A stretch of 64,000 bases of DNA, taken from Anaerohalosphaeraceae bacterium. Its GTDB lineage: Bacteria > Planctomycetota > Phycisphaerae > Sedimentisphaerales > Anaerohalosphaeraceae. Shown here piece after piece: positions 1 through 8,231 of the stretch (positions are counted from its first letter, which is position 1; every line of letters starts with the position of its first letter). Location of the stretch: the NCBI GenBank assembly GCA_035378985.1, contig DAOSUR010000006.1, forward strand, positions 62,001-126,000, in the 5' to 3' direction. The notes under the pieces were generated by a model. That model worked only from the letters and a program-made list of their open reading frames with translations, had not been told where the DNA came from and searched no databases. Position numbers and translations under genes: made by a program.

Positions 1-1528
1 AATAAAGATTGTACCGAACGGTCATCGGATATGTCCCTGAAGCAGGCACCTGAACCGTCCAGGTAATCGTCCCATCCTCCGTCATTCGAAGATACTGACC
101 GCCGCCGGCCGAGGAGGAACTGCGGACAACAATCGTACCTGTATAAACAGCCGCCTCGGCCTCATATCGCTGCGGCTGCACGCCGACACTGCCGCCCGAC
201 CGAAGGAGGACTGCTTCCGAAGTCCCCTTCAGATTCTCGCTGTCTGTCGCACGAGCCGTCAGGGAATAGGTCCCCTCCGGCACACCGCTCCAGAGAAACT
301 GATACGGGCTTTGGGTATCCTCCCCTAATTTCGTGGCTCCCTCATAGAACTCCACCTTCACAATCGAGCCGTCGGAATCCTCCGCCTCCGCCTCCAGAGT
401 CAGATTGACATTCGCCGGGATTCGAATCGGGCCCGCCGGCCAGACCATTCGGCACACCGGCGGCAGCGGGTCTCCTTCCAGACGAATCAGAATATCCTCC
501 GGATGGGCCGACGAAACCGCCAGAATATGTTCAAGCATTTGACTTTGAGGAACCGTATCCGTCCACGACCATGCCAGCGCCCCCGCATAGCCGTTTTGAT
601 AAAGGGTCTCATAGGACTGGCCTGTACAATACGTACAGTTTGGATAAAACTCCGCAATCACCAGCGGCTTATCCAGCCCCCAATACGAAGCCGGATGCAG
701 AAACGGCGAATGAGCCGCTCCCGCCCAGTCATAATAATGAATGCAGTAAAAATCCAGCGTCCCGTCCGCGTCCCCGCCGGCGGCAATCAGCCGTGCATCC
801 GTATAATAATTGGTATGCCCGTCCACATCTGTTCCCGCCTGCATATCCCAGCAGCCGCTGGTCACCGGCACTCCCGGCGCCGCCCGATGAATCGCCCCCG
901 CACATCGATTGACAAAAGCCTGAATCGCCGACATCGGAACCCGCCGTATCCCCGACCAGCCGAACTCATTGCTCATTCCTTCCGGCTCATTAAAAATCTC
1001 CCACGCCAGAATCGCCGGATGCCCCGCCAGAGCCGATACCATCGGAATCAGTGCATTATCAATGTAGGTCTGCCGATACGTCGGGTCCGTCAGAATCGCC
1101 ATCGACCGGTCCGTAATCGTCGTCCCATAGGATTCCCGCAGCATATCAAACGACCACAGACACAGCATCAGAGAAATCCGATGCTCCCACGCCAAATCCA
1201 GAATCGCTTCCAAATCCGCAATGGTATTCGCTCCGGGTCCCGTCACCGTAAAGCCGTCCCAGGCCGGGGTATTGGCTCCGTTGGTATGCAGCCACAGCCG
1301 CATACAGTTTGCCCCGCTGGACTCCAGCTGCGAAAACACACTCTCAAAATGAGCCAAATCCGGGGTAGCAGGGTTCGGCCCGATATCGTCGGCAAAATGG
1401 TGCCAGGCCAGATTCAGCCCGTTCAGAAACAAACTCTGATTGTGAAAAGGAATTCGAGAAAACTCCGCCCCGCTTATGGACTGCAGCGACAAAACAACTC
1501 CGATAAACCAAGAACCCGCGTACTTCAT
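1..1528 (-). CDS. GH5-like endo-mannanase/cellulase with Ig-like and CBM35/CBM6-like domains (3' truncated)
   Basis: Probably a secreted endo-acting glycoside hydrolase that attacks beta-mannan. The frame is open from an ATG at 1528 to the window edge, so the C-terminus is missing (about 509 residues visible). The first 20 residues resemble a signal peptide. Residues about 25-345 form a GH5-type TIM barrel: E181 in EIFNEPEG is the likely acid/base and E293 in VIAEF the likely nucleophile. Residues about 350-445 look like a bacterial Ig-like domain. From about 450 there is a CBM35/CBM6-like start containing YEAEAA. It lies downstream of a PEP-CTERM gene on the same strand, with a terminator between them. 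The mannan assignment rests largely on the neighbouring mannanase, epimerase and phosphorylase genes; the fold alone would also allow a cellulase. Confidence 0.8.
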   Translation of the reverse strand, partial: MKYAGSWFIGVVLSLQSISGAEFSRIPFHNQSLFLNGLNLAWHHFADDIGPNPATPDLAHFESVFSQLESSGANCMRLWLHTNGANTPAWDGFTVTGPGANTIADLEAILDLAWEHRISLMLCLWSFDMLRESYGTTITDRSMAILTDPTYRQTYIDNALIPMVSALAGHPAILAWEIFNEPEGMSNEFGWSGIRRVPMSAIQAFVNRCAGAIHRAAPGVPVTSGCWDMQAGTDVDGHTNYYTDARLIAAGGDADGTLDFYCIHYYDWAGAAHSPFLHPASYWGLDKPLVIAEFYPNCTYCTGQSYETLYQNGYAGALAWSWTDTVPQSQMLEHILAVSSAHPEDILIRLEGDPLPPVCRMVWPAGPIRIPANVNLTLEAEAEDSDGSIVKVEFYEGATKLGEDTQSPYQFLWSGVPEGTYSLTARATDSENLKGTSEAVLLRSGGSVGVQPQRYEAEAAVYTGTIVVRSSSSAGGGQYLRMTEDGTITWTVQVPASGTYPMTVRYNLY

Positions 1529-1558
1529 CAACGGCCCTCCGGGGGCATCTGCGCAGGC

Positions 1559-1597
1559 AAAAAAGGGCCGCCGGACTGATTTCTTCGGCGGCCCTTT
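1559..1597 (-). terminator. Rho-independent terminator of the PEP-CTERM gene
   Basis: On the minus strand a perfect 9-bp GC stem (1586-1594 with 1565-1573) is followed by six T residues (1564-1559). It sits just past the stop codon of the PEP-CTERM gene at 1637. Confidence 0.85.
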
Positions 1598-1636
1598 CGT
1601 CCACCCCAATCAACAATTCCTCTTTCCCTTCGGCCT

Positions 1637-2263
1637 TTATTGCCTCTTGCGAAGCAGCGGCAGGGCTCCCAGACCCAGCAAAGCAATCGTGGTCGGCTCC
1701 GGAATCAGCTGGATATTGTCAATATAGAAATTCCCGGCGCCGGCAACAGGATTCTGCTGGAAGGAAATCACAATCTGGAACCAGTTGAGGGCATTGTAAC
1801 TGGGAATTTCCAGCCGATAACTCTTGAAAGCATCGCCGGCCCAGGGCCCCCAGTCGGTCGAGGTCGGCAGTCCCGTCAGCCGGTCCACGGCCGTCGCTGT
1901 GGTCCATTCCTGCCAGCCGCTGTCGCTGTTAAAGGCAATCTTGTCAGCAACCTTGGTCCAGTTGTTGCCCGACCACTCATTGGCATACATCGTCACATCG
2001 AAGGTCAGAATCACGTTGTTCATCAGTCCCGGGGCCGAGGGTGCACTCCACATCATTTTCCAATATCCGCCGTCGGAAAGTTTCACAGCAACGCTGTTGT
2101 TTCCCCGCGTAACCGTTCCCGGCACTGAACCAATCGTAAACGAAGCTCCGCCTTCCCAGCTCGGACCCCAGTTATCCATCCCGGCTTCAAAATCGCCGAT
2201 CACCACGGCCTGGCCGACGGAGACAATCCCCATCGCAAACAACATCAGCAAACATTTCTTCAT
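1637..2263 (-). CDS. PEP-CTERM sorted extracellular protein, CBM-like ectodomain
   Basis: A 208-residue secreted protein of unknown specific function. Residues 1-19 are a signal peptide (MKKCLLMLFAMGIVSVGQA). The middle resembles a jelly-roll carbohydrate-binding module. The last 22 residues are a PEP-CTERM tail: IPEPTT, a hydrophobic stretch and RKRQ. In other bacteria such tails are processed by an exosortase; none is visible here. The ectodomain aligns by eye with the N-terminal half of the protein at 2431-3807: both share DFE at the start, TRLTG/DRLTG, a WG-W-GD stretch and Y-ID near the end. The ATG at 2263 follows an AAGGAGAAGG-type ribosome binding site. Its position in the mannan locus suggests polysaccharide binding at the cell surface, which is an inference. 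Confidence 0.8.
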   Translation of the reverse strand: MKKCLLMLFAMGIVSVGQAVVIGDFEAGMDNWGPSWEGGASFTIGSVPGTVTRGNNSVAVKLSDGGYWKMMWSAPSAPGLMNNVILTFDVTMYANEWSGNNWTKVADKIAFNSDSGWQEWTTATAVDRLTGLPTSTDWGPWAGDAFKSYRLEIPSYNALNWFQIVISFQQNPVAGAGNFYIDNIQLIPEPTTIALLGLGALPLLRKRQ

Positions 2264-2321
2264 CTTATCCTTCTCCTTTCTTAGAACCTAATTGAATTCG
2301 AATCATTCTCGACTGCCGTAA

Positions 2322-2349
2322 ACACCCTCACACACTCTCACACGCACAC
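2322..2349 (-). promoter_or_regulatory. GTGTG-rich leader ahead of the PEP-CTERM gene
   Basis: A purine/GTGTG-rich stretch in the leader of the PEP-CTERM gene. It matches the stretch at 50263-50280 ahead of another PEP-CTERM gene, and more weakly 61057-61073 ahead of a third. The function is unknown. Confidence 0.3.
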
Positions 2350-2382
2350 TTTTTTAAACCTTCCGAACCCGAAACACAGAAG

Positions 2383-2418
2383 GCGAGGGCCCTGCCTTTC
2401 CGGCAGCAAGACCCTCGC
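2383..2418 (-). terminator. Hairpin after the dockerin-tailed gene, possible terminator
   Basis: A 7-bp GC-rich stem (2412-2418 with 2383-2389) lies just downstream of the stop codon at 2431. It is followed only by an interrupted T-rich stretch, so it may act as a weak terminator or an mRNA 3' end stabiliser. Confidence 0.45.
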
Positions 2419-2430
2419 ACCTGATTCTCC

Positions 2431-3807
2431 TTAATTACAGGCCTCAAAGATGTTCGAGCAGCCCAGCCAGTTGACCGCCACTTCGGCCAGGTCATACAAA
2501 TCCACCCTGCAGTCGCGGTTATTCCCGCCGATCCCGTTCGGCCCGGCAATATCACCGTAGAAATAATAACCGCCCGCTTCAATCGATGCACGGCACGAAT
2601 CCGTATTCAAAGTCACCTGAACCGTATCGGTGGAGGTAAACTGTCCGTCATTCACCGTCAGCTGGAATATATACGGTTCCGCCGAACCTTCTTCGGTCGT
2701 ATTCGCCAGTTCTGTCAGGGTTACCGTTGTTACGGCTGCATTGGGATTGGCAATTGTCACCGCAGGTCCCGCCGTCTGTTCCCACAGATAACTGAGCGGT
2801 CCCGGCTGACCGTCATCCGTCGAAGTGCTTCCATTGAGTGTCACTACCACACTCGGCTGGCCGCCCAGCCACCGATACTGATCAGCCCCTGCATTCGCCG
2901 TCGGCGGCACATTCGTCGAAGCCGTGAATGTCCAGAACGCAAGAGGAACTGTGTTTGGATCGCTTTCGATAACCCAGGTGTATTTGACCCCATCGGTCAG
3001 AGAGGGCATCGGACAGCTGCTGGCCGCACCCGGATTCGTTTCTGTATAGATGTTCGTCAGCAGGTTTTTGTACGTGTCCGGTGAAAGGATTGTATTGGGG
3101 TCATTTGGATTTTCCACCGGAGCCCCAAACCAGACCTTCACCCAGTTCAGAGAATTCGTCGCATTCTCCCACGACAGTTCCGTATCATATCCAATCACCG
3201 CTACGCCGTTATCCGCCGGATGCGGATTATGCGGCTCATCCAAGAAGCGTACCGCATCAATGTAGTACGGCCCGGCTGTGGAACAGTTAAAAGACAGGTT
3301 AATCTGGAAATAAGTCGCCCCTGTCAAATTATAGTTGGAAATGTCAATGGTCACCGTCCGGAACATATCCCCGTCCCAGGCACCCCAGTCCACCGGTGCG
3401 GGCCCGCCTGTCAGACGATTGGTCCAGTTTGCCGTGGTGGTTGTATATTCCACCCATCCGCCGCCGGGCGCATTGCTCTGCAGGGCAATTTTCTCGCAGA
3501 ACCGCGTCCACGGCTGAGTCGGCCAATCCGCCGCAAAGCAGGTAATATCAATCTGAAGTTTCCCCAGACGAGTCGGCACAGACGGAGCCACCCAGCGCAG
3601 GGGCCAGAAATTCGTCCCGTTATGATACACCCTCAAGCATTGAGAACCCGATGTCACCGCACCCGGCTGTGTACTCAAACTGAGAGTCGGAGCAGGAGAC
3701 CCCGTCGCCACAAAACCATCCAAACCGGTTTCAAAATCCGCCAACATAACCGCATAGCCGGCAGACACCCAGCCCAAAATCATCAACGCCGCCAAACATT
3801 TCCTCAT
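2431..3807 (-). CDS. Secreted CBM-like / PKD-like protein with C-terminal dockerin-like repeat
   Basis: A 458-residue secreted protein with no recognisable catalytic centre. After a signal peptide (about residues 1-20), residues about 22-190 form a CBM-like module homologous to the PEP-CTERM neighbour at 1637-2263. Residues about 195-295 form a beta-rich segment, and about 300-400 a PKD-like domain with a PTANAGADQ start that is also found in the protein at 61542-62948. The tail has one dockerin-like calcium loop followed by WLGC. The ATG at 3807 is preferred over an in-frame GTG at 3813 because GGAG lies seven bases upstream of the ATG. It is divergent from the mannanase pair across a LacI-type operator. 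A role in capturing or presenting mannan is inferred. Confidence 0.75.
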   Translation of the reverse strand: MRKCLAALMILGWVSAGYAVMLADFETGLDGFVATGSPAPTLSLSTQPGAVTSGSQCLRVYHNGTNFWPLRWVAPSVPTRLGKLQIDITCFAADWPTQPWTRFCEKIALQSNAPGGGWVEYTTTTANWTNRLTGGPAPVDWGAWDGDMFRTVTIDISNYNLTGATYFQINLSFNCSTAGPYYIDAVRFLDEPHNPHPADNGVAVIGYDTELSWENATNSLNWVKVWFGAPVENPNDPNTILSPDTYKNLLTNIYTETNPGAASSCPMPSLTDGVKYTWVIESDPNTVPLAFWTFTASTNVPPTANAGADQYRWLGGQPSVVVTLNGSTSTDDGQPGPLSYLWEQTAGPAVTIANPNAAVTTVTLTELANTTEEGSAEPYIFQLTVNDGQFTSTDTVQVTLNTDSCRASIEAGGYYFYGDIAGPNGIGGNNRDCRVDLYDLAEVAVNWLGCSNIFEACN

Positions 3808-4187
3808 AACCACTCTCCTTTCCTAAATTGATGAATAGAACGTTGATTTGGCAAATTTTCGACACCTACGACATGTCAAAGTGATGATGCGCATTTTCGT
3901 TCCTTACTATTACCCATCCCGTTTCATTGTACAATTATCCGAAAACCCCCCTTTCAAGTCAACCCAAAAACCTTAAAAAAAGCCAAAAATAATATTTGCG
4001 TAAATATTTGTTTGATTTTTAAAAACTCCCCTTGTATAGTCCGATAGCATCTTCGTTTCTCCTCAAGATGCGGGGGAGGACAAAGAACTCTTAAGTCGTT
4101 GAATCAAAAAAACTTGTATTCTGGAACAACAATACTATAAATGTCCACAATAAACATAGATTAGAATCCTTATTCTGGAGGTCAGTC
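3808..4187. promoter_or_regulatory. Divergent intergenic region between dockerin-tailed gene and mannanase operon
   Basis: This 380-base AT-rich region holds the shared operator and a plus-strand sigma70-type promoter (given separately). The predicted leader of the mannanase mRNA is about 140 bases long. No open frame or known riboswitch was recognised in it, and no clear minus-strand promoter for the gene at 3807 was identified. Confidence 0.6.
3992..4040 (+). promoter_or_regulatory. LacI-type operator plus sigma70 promoter of the mannanase operon
   Basis: The operator ATATTTGCGTAAATAT (3992-4007) is palindromic around a central CG except for one base pair beside the centre. Four bases downstream lies TTGATT (4012-4017), then a 17-base spacer and TATAGT (4035-4040). 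The predicted start of transcription is near 4047. Near-identical operators occur at 12410-12425 and 15992-16007 with the same placement relative to their promoters. Confidence 0.75.
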
Positions 4188-5867
4188 ATGAGACAAACTA
4201 AAGTCCAGAAATTATTTTTTGCGGTATATTCAATCCTCCTTCTTTTGAATATCGGCTGCCGTCCCACACAAAGGACGTTCCTGTCCCCTTCTCCTTCAGC
4301 AGAAGAGTTGGCTGCCGTTAAGCAGGCCCTTCAGCAAACTTTTGAACAGGCCCAGAGAAAGCAGATTCCATCAGAACTGGGGTTGATTCTCGAACGGTCT
4401 TATCCCTATCATCCGCCCCGTTATGTTCTTGTACTCCCCCACCGAGCCGCCGTTTCCAAAGATGACCTGCGGACCTACTGTCGATTTATTCCGGGTGAAT
4501 CCTTCATTTTGACCGCCTGCGACAAAACCAGCCCTGACGGCATCCTGTGCATCTTCTCGACCCACGCCGTGTATTTCCTCTCCGGCAAAGCATACGCCTG
4601 CCTGATGAACCGTCCTTCTTTGTACAGCGCCTTTCCCGACCCTCCGAAAGCCGCCGTCTTTCTGTATGAACAGCTGGCCGATTTGCCCCTTCAGGACACA
4701 TCCAATGAAACCATCATCACAGCTCCCGATGGGTGGACAATCCGTCTTTCAAAGCAATCCGGAATCCCGGATTGCCTCGACGCCGTCCTGTCCTATTTGA
4801 AAGAACCCGCATCTCTCCCGCAAACCGCAAAACCGCCCCTGGAGTTTATCAAGGGGCACACCCTTCTCGTGCCTCCGCTGACGAACAACACAGTTGATTC
4901 TTTCCAGGAATCCGTGCGAACAATGGCCCAAACCAACGCCGACTACGTCTGTCTGGCCGTAATGGCTGATATGGAAACCTTCAATACCCCTCAAATCCTC
5001 TGGGGGCCGTCGATTGGATTCTCGGACGAAATGCTCTGTCAAGCCATCGAAATCGCCCGCCGAAATCGGCTGAAAATCATTCTGAAACCGATGGTCAACT
5101 GCCGCGATACCATCTGGCGGGCCTGGATTGATTTTATCAAACAGGACGGAAGTCAGGACCTGGCCGCCTGGCAGACCTGGTGGGAAGAGTATCGGTCTTT
5201 CATCCTTCACTATGCCGACATCGCCCAAAAAACCCAATGCGAAATGCTTTGTATCGGCTGTGAGATGAACTCCACGGAAACCTTCGAGCAGCAATGGCGT
5301 GAATTAATCAGCCAAATCCGAAAACGCTACAGCGGCCTCCTCACATATAACGTCAATCACGGACGGGGCGATTCCGTCCGTTTCTGGGATGCACTGGATG
5401 TAATCGGAATGAGCGGATACTACCCACTCGGTTCTTTTATGCAGCAGGCCGGGATTGAAGGGGTCGAACAGCCTGATTTCCAGCCGACCCTCGAACAGCT
5501 CAAGACCGCCTGGCTTCCCGTCCGGAAAGAACTTCAGGAACTCTGCCGAAAATGGCAAAAACCCCTTTTCTTTATTGAGATCGGAGTCTGCAGTGCCAAA
5601 GGCGTTTCGCGAACTCCCTGGCAGCATTCGACTCCGGAATTAATCTATGACGGACAGGAACAGGCAGACTTTTATCAGGCCGCTTTTGAAATCTTTTGGG
5701 ATCAGCCCTGGTTTATGGGATTTACCTGGTGGGCCTGGCCTTCGTTTCTTTATCCGTGCGAACAGGCTTCTTATCAGGTCAATTTCGAAATCTACTGCAA
5801 ACCTGCAGAAGACATCGTCAAACAATGGTACAGCAAAAACAGACCTTTCTCTTTCCAGGCAGAATAA
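4188..5867 (+). CDS. GH113-like beta-mannanase lipoprotein
   Basis: A predicted surface lipoprotein of 559 residues that probably cleaves beta-1,4-mannan. A lipobox-type sequence LNIGC places the lipidated cysteine at C24. Residues about 35-210 form an N-terminal region without a clear match. Residues about 225-545 look like a GH113 TIM barrel: E359 in IGCEMNSTE is the likely acid/base and E464 in FFIEIG the likely nucleophile, and an aromatic-rich GFTWWAW segment lies near the end. GGAGG lies a few bases before the ATG. The stop codon shares one base with the start codon of the GH26 gene, so the two are probably translationally coupled. The LacI-type operator at 3992 suggests induction by mannan products. 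Confidence 0.8.
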   Translation: MRQTKVQKLFFAVYSILLLLNIGCRPTQRTFLSPSPSAEELAAVKQALQQTFEQAQRKQIPSELGLILERSYPYHPPRYVLVLPHRAAVSKDDLRTYCRFIPGESFILTACDKTSPDGILCIFSTHAVYFLSGKAYACLMNRPSLYSAFPDPPKAAVFLYEQLADLPLQDTSNETIITAPDGWTIRLSKQSGIPDCLDAVLSYLKEPASLPQTAKPPLEFIKGHTLLVPPLTNNTVDSFQESVRTMAQTNADYVCLAVMADMETFNTPQILWGPSIGFSDEMLCQAIEIARRNRLKIILKPMVNCRDTIWRAWIDFIKQDGSQDLAAWQTWWEEYRSFILHYADIAQKTQCEMLCIGCEMNSTETFEQQWRELISQIRKRYSGLLTYNVNHGRGDSVRFWDALDVIGMSGYYPLGSFMQQAGIEGVEQPDFQPTLEQLKTAWLPVRKELQELCRKWQKPLFFIEIGVCSAKGVSRTPWQHSTPELIYDGQEQADFYQAAFEIFWDQPWFMGFTWWAWPSFLYPCEQASYQVNFEIYCKPAEDIVKQWYSKNRPFSFQAE

Positions 5868-7024
5868 TGCAATTGCCCGCTTTTCTTTTTATCCTGTCGT
5901 CCGTTATCTGGAATGCCGGCTGCAGCCGCAGTCCGCAATTGTCCGAGGGCACGCCGCTGAGTCATCCGCTCCCTGCTGCATCCGCCTGCCTCTCAGACGG
6001 CCCTTCCGACCCCAATGCATCGCCTCAAGCTGCCGCGCTGTACCGCAATCTCAAACTCCTCTCCGGCCGTGCCGTTCTCTTCGGTCACCATGAAACGCTC
6101 GCTTACGGCATCGGCTGGAGGAATCATAACTGGGACAGCGACATTGCCCGGGTCTGCGGAGACTACCCGGCGGTTTTCGGCTGGGACCTCGGAGAAATCG
6201 GACGTCCGGCCAACATTGACCATGTTCCCTTCGACCGAATGAAAAACTGGATTCGGCAGGTTTATGAAAAAAACGGCATCAACACCATCAGCTGGCATAT
6301 GCGAAATCCCGCCACCGGCGGCAGCTCGTGGGATACAACCCCCGCCGTCTCCCGGCTCCTGCCGGGCGGCGACCTTCACGAAACCTACCGCCGGACACTC
6401 GAGCTGGCCGCTGCATTCCTCGACATCCGCGGCCCGAACAACGAACCGATTCCCATCGTCCTGCGGCTTTTCCACGAACACAACGGAGACTGGTTCTGGT
6501 GGGGACGGAAGACCTGCACCCCTGAGGAATTCATCCGCCTGTGGCGGTTTACGGTCGACTACTTCCGAAACGAAAAGCAGATGCACCAGTTCCTTTACGC
6601 CTACAGCCCCGACATTTGCAAAAGCCCGCAGGATTACCTCGAACGCTATCCCGGTGATAAGTACGTTGATATCCTCGGAATGGATAATTATTACCATTTT
6701 CGCAATGGAGAGGTGCTCGAACAGGCCGTCCGCGACCTTCAACTGCTTGCCCGAATCGCCGCAGAAAAAAACAAACCCGCCGCCCTCACTGAAACAGGCG
6801 TCAACAAAATGCCCGACCCAAACTGGTTCACACAAGTCCTCCTTCAGGCCATGACCGCTGATGAATCAACCCGCCGAATCGTTTGGGTTTGTCTCTGGAG
6901 AAACGAAAGCCCCCGCCACTTCTTCGCCGTCTATCCGGAGCATCCGGCCGCCGAAGACTTTCGGGCCTTCTATGCCCATCCCTTCACATTGTTTCTGAGC
7001 GAGATGCCTGAAATGTACCGATAA
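5867..7024 (+). CDS. GH26 endo-beta-1,4-mannanase lipoprotein
   Basis: A 385-residue predicted lipoprotein endo-mannanase. The start at 5867 overlaps the previous stop by one base and gives a signal peptide with lipobox NAGC (C19); an in-frame ATG at 5825 is possible but less tidy. The GH26 barrel spans about residues 45-375. E204 in RLFHEHNGDWFWWG is the acid/base position and E309 in LTETG the nucleophile. The length is normal for a single-domain GH26. With the GH113 partner it would release manno-oligosaccharides outside the cell or in the periplasm. The gene runs convergently into the GH130 gene with a 10-base gap and no obvious terminator. Confidence 0.9.
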   Translation: MQLPAFLFILSSVIWNAGCSRSPQLSEGTPLSHPLPAASACLSDGPSDPNASPQAAALYRNLKLLSGRAVLFGHHETLAYGIGWRNHNWDSDIARVCGDYPAVFGWDLGEIGRPANIDHVPFDRMKNWIRQVYEKNGINTISWHMRNPATGGSSWDTTPAVSRLLPGGDLHETYRRTLELAAAFLDIRGPNNEPIPIVLRLFHEHNGDWFWWGRKTCTPEEFIRLWRFTVDYFRNEKQMHQFLYAYSPDICKSPQDYLERYPGDKYVDILGMDNYYHFRNGEVLEQAVRDLQLLARIAAEKNKPAALTETGVNKMPDPNWFTQVLLQAMTADESTRRIVWVCLWRNESPRHFFAVYPEHPAAEDFRAFYAHPFTLFLSEMPEMYR

Positions 7025-7034
7025 ATCCGAGCTT

Positions 7035-8231
7035 TTAGAGAAGCCCCTCCTTCTGCAGCCAGGTCTGATTTCGCTCAATTAACTCGATCCGCTGCTGCAC
7101 ACACTTGCTTGTTCGTCCGCCGTCTTCCGGCGTATTCAGCGTGTAGTCCACCAGTGCCTCCAGCGGACAGGTTGCCACATGCAGCCGTGTATCCGACGAA
7201 CCGTAATAAAGGTAAACAGTCCCTTCGTCATCCAAAATCCAACCGTTGCTGAACAGCACATTGGAAACATCGCCGACTCGTTCCGACCCCCGCGGGGCCA
7301 GCAGATATCCCCCCGGACGATGAGTCACTTTCCACGGACACGTCAAATCCGTCATAAAAACATACAAAACATACCGAAGCCCCGCCGCCGTATTGCGCAC
7401 GCCGTGGGCCAGATGCAGCCAGCCGTATCGGGTCTTTATGGGAGCCGGCCCCAGCCCGTTTTTGACTTCCTGAATCGTATGGTACCGCTTTTCATCGACG
7501 ATGATTTCCTCCGTGAGAACGGCTTCTTCGATGCTCCGGCAGGTCCCCCAGCCGATTCCGCCGCCGGAGCCGGTCTGAATAAATCCGTCCTGAGGCCGGG
7601 TATAAAACCCATAACAGCCGTTGACAAACTCCGGATGCAGCACCACATTCCGCTGCTGCGGCGAGGGGGTTTTCAGATTCGCCAGCCGCTCCCATTTCTT
7701 CAAATCCTTCGTCCGTGCAATCCCCGCCTGAGCCACGGCGGACGAGGTATCCTCCGGCGGAGCCGCAGGGTCCTTCGACTCCACACAAAACAGCCCGTAA
7801 ATCCAGCCGTCTTCGTGTGCCGTCAGCCGCAAATCATACAAATTCGTCTCGGACTCATCCAGTTCCGGTATCTCTACAGGCCGCTCCCAGAAGCGAAATC
7901 CTTCGATTCCCGATTTGCTCTCGGCAATCGCAAAAAAAGATTTGCGGTCCGCCCCTTCCACACGAGCCGCCAGCAGAAACGAATCCCCTATCCGGATGGC
8001 GCCGGCATTAAATACGGAGTTCACGGACAGCCGTTCCAGCAGGAACGGATTGTGCTGCGGGTCAAATTCATACCGCCACGACGGAGGAATATGGTCCCGC
8101 GTAAGCACCGGATGCAAATAGCGATGAAACAGTCCTTCTTCCTCTGCCGGACGATTTTTCCGCTCAATCAGCTGATTATACTTTTCATAAAGACGGCGAA
8201 CCGCCTGGGGGTAATTGTCAATTGTCTTCAT
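7035..8231 (-). CDS. GH130 4-O-beta-mannosyl-glucose phosphorylase
   Basis: A 398-residue cytoplasmic phosphorylase. It probably converts 4-O-beta-D-mannosyl-glucose and phosphate to mannose 1-phosphate and glucose. No signal peptide is present. The sequence carries GH130_1 features: FNAGAIRIGDSFLLAARVEG near residue 75, WILDDEGTVYLYYGSSDTRLHVA near residue 345, and a five-bladed propeller length. The start at 8231 overlaps the epimerase stop in an ATGA arrangement; longer upstream frames are not needed. Adjacent epimerase and GH130 genes are the known signature of the mannobiose epimerase-phosphorylase pathway, which fixes the likely substrate. A phosphomannomutase would be needed elsewhere in the genome. 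Confidence 0.9.
   Translation of the reverse strand: MKTIDNYPQAVRRLYEKYNQLIERKNRPAEEEGLFHRYLHPVLTRDHIPPSWRYEFDPQHNPFLLERLSVNSVFNAGAIRIGDSFLLAARVEGADRKSFFAIAESKSGIEGFRFWERPVEIPELDESETNLYDLRLTAHEDGWIYGLFCVESKDPAAPPEDTSSAVAQAGIARTKDLKKWERLANLKTPSPQQRNVVLHPEFVNGCYGFYTRPQDGFIQTGSGGGIGWGTCRSIEEAVLTEEIIVDEKRYHTIQEVKNGLGPAPIKTRYGWLHLAHGVRNTAAGLRYVLYVFMTDLTCPWKVTHRPGGYLLAPRGSERVGDVSNVLFSNGWILDDEGTVYLYYGSSDTRLHVATCPLEALVDYTLNTPEDGGRTSKCVQQRIELIERNQTWLQKEGLL

Noticed and set aside
503..1579. A plus-strand open frame of about 358 codons
   Set aside because: The minus strand encodes a GH5-like enzyme with intact catalytic motifs through this region; the plus-strand translation is Arg/Pro-rich without any domain.
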